Shown piece by piece: positions 23,978 to 35,900 of a stretch of DNA of 64,000 nucleotides. Made by a program: the position numbers and the translations under genes. The notes under the pieces were generated by a model that was given only the letters and a program-made list of their open reading frames with translations, made no database searches and was not told where the DNA came from. This stretch comes from Eudorina sp. 2006-703-Eu-15 (lineage: Eukaryota > Chlorophyta > Chlorophyceae > Chlamydomonadales > Volvocaceae): positions 186,001 through 250,000 of the forward strand of contig BDSI01000113.1 of the NCBI GenBank assembly GCA_003117195.1, in the 5' to 3' direction. The first letter of the stretch is position 1, and every line of letters begins with the position of its first letter.

Positions 23978-26900
23978 TTACAACAGAGCCGCTTCCGCCG
24001 GCCTGAATATGTACAGCCGCTGCTTGTCCGTCACCGCCACCAGTCGGGACAGCCCCACGCCGCCCGCCACCAGCTCCACCGCCTCGCCCGGCGGGTAGAG
24101 CGCGGCCAGGGCTGGCGTGGGCGGCGGCCGCCGCCGTCGCTGCCGCTGCCGCAGCTGTCGGTCGTCTCCGTCCTCGCTGCCGTTGCCGCTGCCCTGCTGT
24201 GGTTCTGGTTCCGGCTCCGGCGACAGCGGCCGCAGCAGCTCCGCCATGTCCGCGAAGTGCACCGCGCGGGACTACGACCGGAGGTTGCGGGATGACCGGG
24301 GTGCGGGTGCGCGATGGTACGGTGAGGCACAGTGCGGTCAATGGCTACAGGGAGGCAAACATGGAGACAAATAAAGAGGTTCGCACCCTCTGGAAGCATG
24401 GAGACAAAAAAGAGGTTCGCACCGGCGCGGGTCGGCCAAGTGCCAATTCCAAAGTGGTAAGGTGGTTGTCGACACAACAGTCCGGTACCGGAAACACCAG
24501 TGCGGCAGCAGGGGTGCCCAGTTATTGTTTGCTACGGGGTCCACCTACCCGCGGCCCAGTTTGGCGAGCTGGCCTGCCTTCCGCTGCTGTAGTGGGGTCG
24601 GCTTCCACCAGCCCCATGTTGAGGGGGCGCTGTGTTCGTTGGGTTAAGGTTGCTCCACTAGCGGTCGCTGGGCATTGTCACGAGCCAGGCGTGGGTGGCG
24701 TGGCCTGTGTGGGCGACCTCCCCTGTGCTTGGCTTTATTCACTTTTGGGGATCCCGCCCGTTGCTGTGCCTATCCCTTTGGTAGTGTTGCCCCGCTGTGC
24801 GCCTCTCCTTGAGTACGTGGCTCTCTAGGTGGGGTTGCGGTCCTCTGTATGTTTGATTTTTTGTTGTTCGCGGCGTTGCGGTGTGGGGCTACCTTGCCGC
24901 TTTGTCGGTGGGCCCCGCTGGGGCTTGCCCTGGTATACACCGTTGATCCCTTTTCGGGGTCCACTGTAACGTTCATTCCTAAGAGCTCCGAGGCGGCGGC
25001 GGCCTCCCCGCCCTTAACCCCCTACCTGCAGCCACAGCAGTCGTGATCCCGCCAGGTCCGCCCCCTGGACGTTCTGGATGCAGTGCAGCGCCCCGCCGCC
25101 CCACACGTCCCACACCACCGCCAGGCCCCGCACATCCACCGACATCAGCAGCACGTGGCGCCGCGGCGCCGGCGGCTCCTCGGCTGCCTTCGCGACTGCG
25201 GACGACGGCCGCGAGCCGGGGCGCTGGGGCGGCGGTGGTGGTGGCGGCGGCGGCGGTGGCTCGACGGCGGAGCCGAAGGCGAGGAGCGCCACGTCGGACA
25301 CGTGGTAGCGGAGGGTGTTGAGGCGCATGCCCATCCGGGCGTCCCACAGCTGCACACCGGGATCGCCTGCAGCAGGCAAGCCAGGTGTGGTGATGGTGAT
25401 GGTGGTGGTAGCAATGACGGTGGTTGAAGCGGTGGTGGCGCCGTGGTGGAGATAGTGGTGGTGGTGGTGGTGATGGTACGGGGAGGCGAGGCGCTGCCGC
25501 ACTGATGAGCCCGACGGATATGGACGGATACATCGTGTGCGTTACGGAGAACACGACTATGGGGGACGGCGGCCGGAGCGGGTCGGTGTGACATAACAGG
25601 AAGCCTCAAAGGGGAAGGTGTGACTGATGTTTGAGTGGGCTTGCGGGTGCGGCGGGTGTCAGCGTGGGGAGCTGGGGACGCTCCCACAGCTTCGGAGCGC
25701 TCTATGGCATCTTAGCCCTCAATCAGGCACCAGTACCGCGGAAGCTCACACCACGCCACTGTGAACGCCAAGCGTACGGCATATACGGTACGATGGGTGC
25801 ATGGAGCGCGTGCAAGCAGAGCGGCAGATCCCCTCCCGGCTGCCCCGGCCTCACCCCGAGCCGCGCCTGTGGCCACCAAGGTGCCCTCCTCCGCCCACGC
25901 TACCGCCGTGGCGCCCGAGGGGTGGCCCTCCAGCAGCGCCGTCTGTGCGGGAGCGGGTTCCCGGGTAGGGCGGCCCAGTCGAGCACAGGAGCACGGGAGC
26001 ACGGGAGCACGGGAGCGCAGGGATTTGAGGCCCGAAACGAGACAGGGGCATGTCTGGCACATACATGTGGCCTGTGGACCTTCAAACGCCTTTCAGGTTT
26101 CAGCGGCACCCCGGTCAGCGGCACCCAGGCCTCTCCCCGCTGGCCCCCGGCCCCGTGAACCGTCAGCCGACGTAGGTCTCGGCCACAGGGCCTCTTCGCT
26201 CACCCCCTCACGCTCACCTGGAACCCGCGGACGGCCCAGATGCGACAGGTGCCATCCTCTGTGGAAATGGATACATGGTGTAAGCCGGCGCCAAGGAGGA
26301 GGGGAGGGGGAACGCGGCTGTGAGGGCGATTCAGGATCGGGGAGGGGGGCCCGCTAGTGCCGTACGTGCGTGCCGGAACACCCGGCGGGCCGGCGGCACT
26401 GCACAGAGCCCCGCGAGCGGCCAAATCGGCAGACTTGCGTGTTTAGGGTTTGTGGGTTATACGGCGGCGGGCAGGGCAGGAGTGCGTGCTATGCCATGGG
26501 CGTCGCAGTGCGCAAGGGTTGCCCCTAACCCCGTACGCGTAAATTATGTGTCTTATTTGGCGGGCAGGGCGGGAGTGCGTGACATGCCAGGGCCATAGCT
26601 AAGCCCGGAAATGCCCGTATGCCACATAACTGCCCCTGCCCCATCCCATCAAACACAATTAGTGGGATGTGTGTTTGTACATGTGAATGGATGTATCGAA
26701 GGAAACCCACCGGAACCAACCAGAATGTCATCCTACCTAACAGAAGATCCTTCAATGCCCTTACCGAGCGTCAGCAAAGCAGACCGCAAACCAAGCCAAT
26801 CGCGCCACCACCGGTGTGCGTCCCCACGCGGACTGGGGTCCGACCAGGGAGGAACGAAGAATCCCCAAAACACCCACCCGGTCGACACGCTACCCACCCT

Positions 26901-29900
26901 CACCACGCTAGGAAGCGGTGGGCAAGAGGTCGGTCGTCGGTGTCTGTTTGTGTGTTAGCAAGGAGAAAAAGCTGAGTCTGTCTGTGTGTGTGCGTCCTGC
27001 AACACAGCAAGGTACCACCCGACCAACCTTCTACACAGCCAAGTGACCGGGTAGCTCGCCACACACACCCCCGGATTGATCCCTGGGATCGGGCGGGCGG
27101 GCGGGTTGCAATTCTAAACACACCCCCGGCCCCCACCCCCCACTCCACCTGAAGACGAAGCCACGCTCCAGCCATCCGGTGAGAAGGCCACTCCCGTCAC
27201 GGCCTTGCTGTGGCCTCGGCACACATTTGTGTTGGACACCTCGCTGCCGTCGCCGTGGACCTCGAAGATCAACACAGCGCCATCATCTGGTCAGGTCGGG
27301 TCGGGTCAAGCCATGCGGGCAAGACCGTACGTTACAAGGGCGGCAGGAGCGCGACAGAAGGGCCGGCACCAATTACTAATGTGATGATGCCCACACGTGC
27401 ACCCACAGCAGTACAATGCCGTGCGCGGTACGGACAGAGGCAAACATGGCCCGCCCTAACGCCGGCACCACAAGCTAAGCAGGGATATGGATTCTCCTCC
27501 AACCCACCTACGCATCCACCCACGCACCCACCGCCGCCCGCCTCTGCCTTTCCAGCACCCACCCGAGGAGGTGGCCATGTGCTTGGAGTCCCGGGAGAAG
27601 GCCACCGACCGCACCCGGCCGTGGAAGCAGCGCAGCGTGCGGAGCAGCTGGCCGCTGGTGCCGTCCCAGAGACACACCTGGAAGTCATCTGCGGCGGCGC
27701 ACGCGCCGCGGGACGGGAGGCAGGGGACGCGCAGCAGCAGCAGCGCGCACAGCAGGCAGCAGCAGCAGCAGCAGCAGCGGGTGAGGGACGGCCGAGGTGT
27801 GGAAAAGCAACACGGCACGGCGCAGAGGCCGCACGGCCAATGCCAGAGGCCGCACGGCGTCCGCGTGAAGGGCTGGGAGGGGACCGGGTGCAGTGCAGCG
27901 GTGGCACCGGGTGCGGCAGAGGTGGCGCAGGCTTGCTGGAGCTGTGGCGCGGGCGGGTCAAAAGATCACACGCACCTGTGCATGCTGGTTGCGCATTTGC
28001 ATCTACGGTACGTAGCTAGTACGGACCATGCAGTGGCGACTGGCGAGAGGCGCGCGCCGCATCCCTGCCTGAGGTAGTTAGTGCGTGGTACGGGGCAGGC
28101 GTCTGCGGGGGGGTCCCCAGCGCCGCCTACTCGCAGACGCACACCGGCGGGGGCACAAAATGCATGGCCGGAGCTTCGACGCGACCGCACCGCGGCGCAA
28201 CGGCGGCTGTCCAGCGGGTGGCCCCGCCTACCTGCGCCCGTGGCGATGATGCGCCCGTCCGGAGATATCGCGACCGCGTTGACCGAAAATCCGTCATGAC
28301 CGTGGGGCACCGATGAGGGGCCGGCGCCCGCGGCGCCGGGCTGCGGGGCGGCCCCCGGATCCACCCGCCAGATCCGCACCGAGAAGTCCACTGCAAGCGC
28401 GGGGCCGCCAGGGCCGGGGGGCGGTCCATTCGAGCCGCCATTTCAGTCGGCAGTTTATCAGCAGTCGCTTCAGCCGTCATTTTATCAGCAGTCGCTTCAG
28501 CAGTCGTTTAATCAGCAGTCGCTTCAGCAGTCAGTTTATCAGCAGTCGCTTCAGCAGTCGTTTAATCAGCAGTCGCTTCAGCAGTCATTTTATCAGCAGT
28601 CGCTTCAGCAGTCCTTTCAGGAGTCCCTTCAGCAGTCCCTTCAGCAGTCCTTCCAGCAGGCACCAACCGGCAGGCTTGCAGGAAACGTCGGGCGGGTCAC
28701 GTTTCCGCAGCGTGGACGGGGAAAGGCGTGAGAGCTGCGAGGGCTGCAAGACACGGACCCCCTCGCATGCATGGCCAGCGGGCGGGCGGTGCAGGGCAAG
28801 CCTTGGAGCAAAGGGCGTGCTCAGCGCAGCGGAGCAATCCGTCGGAAGAGCCCACCTCTCCAATATATATAGTGCCGCCAACCCAACTTTCCATCCCCAC
28901 TTTTCTTCATAGGCGTCGCCAAGTGCCCGCAGCCATCACCCGTCCCTGCGTGCTCAGGGCATCGTTTTGCCGCCGCGCAGCTCACCAGAGGCTGACGCCA
29001 GGCAGCAGGCCGTCGGCGAAGCTACAGCCATCATTCCCGGCCCTGCCCTGGGTCCAGATCCAGATCCCGATCCAGATCCTGAGCCAGATCCAGGTCCTGA
29101 AGAGGGCCGCGGGGCCGCTGCTGGCGGCGCCGGTCCCGCCAGAAACGCCAGGCTGGTGACCAGGCGGGTGTGTCCCCTCAGCAGTGCCACGCACTGCCAC
29201 TGGCTGGGCCGGCGGCACACACGCGGAGCCGCTGAAGCCGGAGGCGGATCTTCCTCCGCGCCCTCCTCCTCCCCGGCTCCTTCGGCGCCCTCGGCCAGCT
29301 GCCGCTGAGCCCGGCGCTCGGCCGCCGCAGCAGCTCGGGCGGCCTCCGCTGCCGCGGCGTCCTCGAGGGCCTTGTGCCGTGCTGCCTGTGGGGTGCGACC
29401 AGTCAAGAGGATGGAGTTGAGGGCGCAACAGCAGGTGGGAGCAACAGGTGGGAGCGTGCCATCGGACGGTGCACGCCAGGGTGAACATGCAGTTAAAAGG
29501 CCAGGACGGCTCGAGGACCGCGTCATGAAAACAAGTACGTGACGCCTGTGAGCGCTGACGGGCCAAGGCAGGATGGGCGAGTCCATCTTGTGCACCGCCA
29601 TGCATGGATGAATGACGATGTTCGGGACAGCATTGCACGGCGACGCACCCGACCTGCAGTGTCTCGTTCCAGCCTTGCGGATCGGCCGTCGGCAGGTGCC
29701 GCCACAGCCGCACGGTACAGTCTCCTGGGGGGGGGGCAGTATGTGCCAGCAGCGACAGTGCCAGCCGCAGCGGCAGCAACGATTTTCAAAGTTAGCAGTA
29801 GCGGCGGGTGGGAGCGATGTCCCCTTTGCCTGTGTCGCCACTCCGGTTGGCAACCATACCTGGCGGTATCCCATCACCTCTTTTCCACAGAGCTGCACAC

Positions 29901-32900
29901 ACCATTATCCGCGCGGTGGCGCAAGGTGCGCAGCTGGGCGAAGTCCCCACGCACATGCTTGCTGCCAATCGCATGTTTGCAGGCTTGCAGACCCGCCGGC
30001 TGCTTCCTTCCCCGCCCACCTGACCCGGAGGCGAAGTGCGGTCCGCCGTGCTGGGCATCAGATAGACAGAGCCACACCCATGGAGTGGCCGCGGTGGATG
30101 GCGCGGGCATACCCCGGAATGGTTCGCGGGCAGCAGAAGGCGGGCAGGGGCATGTCAGCAAGTGCGCAGAGCAAAGGGGGCAGCAGGGGTGGCTCTTTTC
30201 TGATTTCTGTCACCCATTTGTGCAGCACAGCCGGTGGCAGGTGATACCAGACTGGTTGTGCCCCGCATTGGAAGGTTGGGCTGCCACACTGCTCCTCGCT
30301 GCATTCGCCCTGCGGCCCCCGGGGGGCCCCCGTTCGTGCCACGGTCGCGCCCGGCGACGGCCCGTTCGTTCTCGTCACGGCCTCACCGCCCCGCCCCCGC
30401 GCCAGTCTCACCAGCAGCGCCAGGCATTGCACGCTGTCCACGTGGCCCCTCAGCCGCTCCATCAGCAGCCCAGAGGCCACGTCCCACACCACCACGGGTC
30501 CGCATCCTGCGATGCTTGTACGGAGATGATGAGATGTACGAAGCAAGAAGGGGCACCGGAGCTGAGGTGTTGCTCATTACATAAGGTACCGTACTGTGGT
30601 GCAGCATCTAGGGGGTATCAGAATGTTATTAATTAGAAAGGGTACAGTGGAGGCTACGGCTATAGCGGGCTCGTCGGGAGCACTCATGATGGGAAATTCA
30701 TTCGCTGTGCCGTGCGGTGCTGCGGTCGCAACCGGTACAGAGCGGCACGCCGCCCCGCCAGACCAGGCACGTAGGATTTCGCTGGACGCAGCCCGACAGC
30801 TCCACGTCCAGAAGACAGTCCTTGCCAGCCAAGCCACGTCTCATATTCACAGCGCACCTGAGCCGGCAAGCAGGCAGCCGGGCGGCAGGCCCGGTCCAGC
30901 GGCCAGGCAGTGGTGCTCGGGGGCGCGGTAGGACGCGCGGGAGACCCGCCCGCTGAGGTCTTCCGCCACACCGGACAGCAGCGGAGGGACCGGCGCCTCC
31001 CGGCCGGCGCCGGCGGGGCCGGCCGCCGCAGGGCCGCCGCGCCCTTGGGACCCGTTGGCGGCGGCCACCTCTGCGCCCTCGTGGATGAACCATGGGTCGC
31101 GGCCCGTCGCCCCGGCCGCCGCCGCCGCGGCGGCGGTGGGCGGCTGTGGCTCGAGCCCGGTTTCCTCGTACCGGGTCTGTGCCTCGCTGTCCGCGCGGAG
31201 CGTGCGAAGCGGCTCCGAGACCACCACCACGGAGGCGGCCGCGCCTCCTCCGCCGCAGCTGCCACCACCACTGACCCATGGGTCCCACAGGTGGATGCTG
31301 CCGTCCTCTGCGCAACAGGCCGCGCGGTGCGATGTGAACATGTGATGGTGCGGCCTTCGCCGGCGCGCGATGAAGGGGAGACTCGTGCAACACGCAGGAC
31401 CTCGCAGGAGCGAGGCGGCGGCATTCCTCGGCTCACTTTCGCCGAGGAATGCCGCCGCCTCGCTCGGCTGCGCCCGGCGGGTACCGGGTGTTGGACTTGT
31501 GGCTTGGGGTTTGAATCTGTTAAACGAAGGACGCTATCCCTTAATAACCGGGGCGCGTGCAACGGGTCGGCGCACCTGAGGACGAGGCCAGCACCAGGCC
31601 GGGAAGAGACGCGGCGGTGCCGCCGCCGGCGGTGTTGCCGCCGGAGCCGGGGGGCAAGGGCAGCTGCAGGAACGCCAGGCCCGACACGGAGTCCTTATGG
31701 GCCTGGGGAGCCACCCACGCCTTGACAGCCCGTGCCCCGCTGCCGTCGTTGGAGCCGGCCGGCACTGCCGCTGCAGCCGCTGCCGTGCCGTTAGCACCTC
31801 CACCACCTCCACCACCACCACCAGCTCCGCCACTTGAGGCCCCCTCCGACATTTTCCACACCGTCAGGGATCCATCGCCTGCGCGGCACAGGTAAGGAAG
31901 GGTGAAGGTCATGGCCTCTGCTGCTGCGCCTGCTGTCAGGACGTGCTGTCGTGCTTCCGTTCAGTAGTGCACTATCCGTTGGCGATTCGATGCATTTCTG
32001 AGCCTCTAGAGCGCATGGTAGCACAGCAGGCAATAACATTGGGTTCAAACGGGGACGGGGGCCATCCCAGGACCTTCAGGCTTCAGCGGGTTACTTGGAG
32101 CCTATGAGCAGCGCTTGGCAGGTGCGTCATTCTCACATGGCTCCAGGGGTCTCCACCTCGATCACCCAAAAGCCAAAACCCATAGGAAGGTGACAGCGCA
32201 CCATCGCGGGGAGGTCAAACCGGGCCCCAAGTGCCATATCGTGTCGCAGGGAGAGGTTGGGAGAAAGACAATCTGGCAAGGTAAGACCGGTGGAGGGGGT
32301 TACAGGATATTGGTAAACATATTGACGCTGCGCGAGGGGGTTACATCCCGCACGGGGCACGCCGTACCCGTCCCCGCCGCCAGCCAGACGCCGTCCGGAC
32401 TGAATGTGACGCACTCCACGGCGCTCTTGGCGCTGGGACCCGCGGGTCGGTCCTCCACCAGGGAGAAGCCGAAGCTCGTCTTCGTGCCGCCGCGCTCGTC
32501 CTCGCTCCCCGGTACGACCTCCGGCACCCCTGCGCGGCGCCCCCATGGCGCCAGCAGGACGTGACATGACCAGCAGCAGCACAAACAGCAGGTGCAGCGG
32601 CAGCAGCACAAACAGCAGCACCACCGTCAAGCATTACCGTAAACTCGGTTCAGCAGCAGCAACAGCAGCACCACCACCGTCAAGCATTAAATTCGCAGGA
32701 TTGAAACGGTGGTCGCAACCGTCTCGGCAACTGCCTCGCCTAGACGACGCATGTGACAACAGGATTACCTATCATAGAATCATACAGTATCCCGGATACG
32801 AAGGGGGGTTAAGTCCCTCCTCAGACGACCGCGTGCCACACCATTCGCCACCTGCGCACCTAAGTCCCATTACCAACTATGGCCCTGGGTCCGTCCGGCA

Positions 32901-35900
32901 GTAGCCACAACACGAGCAGCTGGCGAGCCGCGGCACACCCCCACACACGCCCCGAAACCAGGGTACATACCTCAGTACATACCTGGCTCAAGGGCCTGCA
33001 GCTGCATGCGGCTGCCGCCGTCCCACAGCACCACGCGCCCGTCCAGGGAGCCGCTGGCCACAACCACCGCCGCCGCCGCCGTACCTGCCGTCCGGTGCTC
33101 CCCGGCGGGGCCCGCCGGGGAGGGCCCGGCTGCGGGCCCAGTCTTCCGACCCTGTCCGCGGTCCGGATGGTGACCGCCGTGGCCAGCGGTGTGCGCCGTG
33201 TGGGCACGACCGCTGCTACTGTAGTCGGCCTGTCCGCTGCCGGCTGACCTCGGCTTGGGCTCCGAAGCAGCGGTTTCGGGGCGAATCGCGACGCAGTACA
33301 CGCGGTCGGTGTGGCCCTCCATAAGGCCCACCTGGGGGCGAGGAGGAGGGCAGGAGGCCCCACAGTGCAGCATGCGGCCCAACATGGACACAGTCGGTGG
33401 GTGAGATGTGTAATACCTAATACGCAGGGCGAAGAGCGACGCTGCGGGGAGTCGGAGGCAAGCTGCAGGATTGAGATCACAGAGGTTGGGAGAACGAGAG
33501 CTGTAGTCCCAAGCGGGGGCACAACGGCGAGCTGCCACGTTTGGGTCGCAAGCTAGCTCAGTGAGTCTGTGACGCCCCCTCTGGGCGTATGTCGTGAGGA
33601 GTTGGGGGCCGAAGCGCAGGCTCCGGCCTGCCGCGCTGGGCCCTAATCGTGCCCGACAACGCGGCAACCCTCCCTCAGGCTGTCCGGGTGGCGCACCTGG
33701 CTCCCCGTGACGGGTGAAAGCAGATGCACCTTCTTGTCGTCTGTGGAGCAGGACGGGGAGGAGGACAAAGCGGCCCGAGAGGCAGGGGCGGTGGGAAGCA
33801 AGGGAGGGAAAGGACCTTTCAGGTGAGGTACGGCCCGATGACCATGAGGACGGAGCGGAAGGCGACATCCGACCATGCGCAGCCGGGTACCGCACACCCG
33901 CCTCGGACTCGGTGTGCGCGCCCTTGCTCCTGTCCAGCACCGATGGAGTTTAAAGGAGCTTAGGAGTCCCGTATTGCCGAATCCGTTTGGCCCCACAACG
34001 CTACCACCGGTCACCGTTGCATCCCCCTGCCTGGCCCCCGTGCGCGGCCGAGACCGGGCGCAGGGGCCAGGGACAACACCCGCCCCCAGCGGTGCTGGGT
34101 ACTGTCTCTACACACGACAACGTTGGATCTCACCGCATGCGGTCACCAGGAGCCCCGGATCCGGGATCCAGGCCACGCCCCGGGTCACCCCGCGGCTCTC
34201 CATCGTCACCAGGCACTCGTCCCAGTCCTCCGATGGGTTGACCAGCGGGAAGGGGCGGGGCCAGGTGGCGCCCGCGAGCTGCGCAGCTGGAACCAGCGGA
34301 GCCGCCGCCTCCGCTGCAGCCTCCATCAAGGTCGTGGCCGCGAGTGCTGGCGCCTTGGAATCCGGCACGGGTGTGGATGCCCCGGTTGGGCGGGGTGTAC
34401 CACTCGAGCTGGGGGGCCGACTGGGCGGTTTACCAGCCGGCACAGCGGCCGCGGCATCTACCGCAGCGCCGCCGAAACCGGAGCTGGATGAGCTGGTTCT
34501 GGGTCGGGCGGATGTGGGGCCCGTCCCGTTGGCGGAGGTGGGTCGCGAGGCGGGCGCGGCGGTGGGCGGGCCGGCGCCGGAGCTGGACGGCGGGCGGGAG
34601 GATGTGGAAGGGCGGCGCAGGGGCCGCGGCGGAGCCAGGGCCGCCAGGGCGGCGGCGCGGATGGGCGAGGCTGTGGGCAGCGCCAGGGCCGACTGGAGGA
34701 TGCCCTGCGGCCCACCCAAGCACCATCCACGGATATGATGGTGAGAGCATGGATCAATGATTACAACCATACACACAAATCCGCACTGCCGAGGACATTC
34801 CGAGAGGGCAAAAGAGCGAGCAGAAGCGCACATCAGCATGATAACGAGTGTGTCTGAGGGGCGGCATCCGCGACCCAGGATCTGGATCTGTATTTTGGTC
34901 GTACCTCTGGGAACCGCAGCAGCGAGCCGTGGTAGGACTGCAGCCAGCGCGCCGCGTCGGCAGCCAGCTTCCCCGCCGCGCTGCCGCCGCCGCCGCCGCG
35001 CGCCGCCCCGGGCGTGCCGGCCGCGGCCGCGGCAGCAAACACCTCCCCGTGGCGCAGCAGGGCTGCCAGAGCCACCGATGCCGCCGAGCCGTCCTGGTAG
35101 ACGCAGCGCCAGTAGTAGAAGTCCAGCAACAGGGTCTGCAGAATCACGAGCGCGCCTGCGGGCGGGTGCCATCCCAGGGGCCCGATCAAGGAAACCCTGA
35201 CGGTCAGTCCGTCATCAGCGACCGAACCTCGATGCCCAGCCCCCGACCCGGGCCGTATGCCGCAAGTTCTTAGCTTATGTTTCACTTCCACGCTACATCT
35301 TCATATCGTACTTCCATTCCAATCGTACCGTAGCACCAATCGATCCAAGTCTTCCCTATCCGGAGCGGCCGCGGGGCCCGCGCCAGCGGTGCCGGGATTG
35401 GGGGTACAGGCAGTTGGTGGACATGATGTCAACCTGGGATGGGAGTATAAGGGCATCGACGCCGCACCTGCCGCATCCCCCTCCGCCGTCTTGGCGGCCG
35501 CCGCCTCCAGCACGTGCGCCACCGCGTGCTGCAGCGAGTACGAGTCGGGACCCCGGGGGCCCCTGGCGCTGCTGCCGCCGCCGCCACTGCTGCCGCCGCC
35601 GTCACGACTGCCGCCGCCAGTCCCCTGGGAGGCGCGCGCCGCCGCCACATCCCGCAACGTCATGGCCGCCAGGGCGGCGTGCCCCTGCCGGAGCCCCCCA
35701 CTGCCGCCGCCGGGCCTGGAACGGCTGGTGTCGCCGCCGAGCAGGCCGGGCACCTCGTCGGCTCCGCCGGCGGCCAACCACTCGAACAGCGACCTGTCGG
35801 GCGGCGACCAAATGACGACTGGAGCACTAAGACAGCACCCACACAACGTGGCATTTGTTCGAAACCCTGATAAATCAGGAAGCAGTCGTTGCGTGTCTTA

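Larger units (their letters stand above)
23978..34704 (-). other. WD40 propeller-coding exons 16-31 of the NLR-like gene
   Basis: About 13 WD-type blades can be read, many split between exons in the same manner: DKKVHLLSPVTG, SLDGRVVLWDGG, DGSLTVWKMS, EDGSIHLWDPW, GPVVVWDVASG, GDCTVRLWRHL, DFSVRIWRVD, DFQVCLWDGTSG, DDGAVLIFEVHG, EDGTCRIWAVRG, DPGVQLWDARMG, GLAVVWDVWGG, KQRLYIFRPAE. Matching GH dipeptides and FSPDG strands occur in several (GHSKAVTGVAFSPDG, GHDGFSVNAVAISPDG). Two seven-bladed propellers would account for the count. Low-complexity Gly/Pro/Ser insertions lie in loops. Confidence 0.85.

Noticed and set aside
23978..23982. TGTAA on the minus strand as the receptor's poly(A) signal
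   Set aside because: It overlaps the stop codon itself (TTG TAA TAA), which would leave no 3' UTR, so it is taken as chance.
28441..28655. Regular repeats resembling a CRISPR array
   Set aside because: There are no unique spacers; units are directly adjacent with point variants, so this is a minisatellite, in a eukaryotic intron.
29539..30636. 365-residue plus-strand open frame
   Set aside because: It crosses introns and exons 22-23 of the receptor gene on the other strand and shows no motif.
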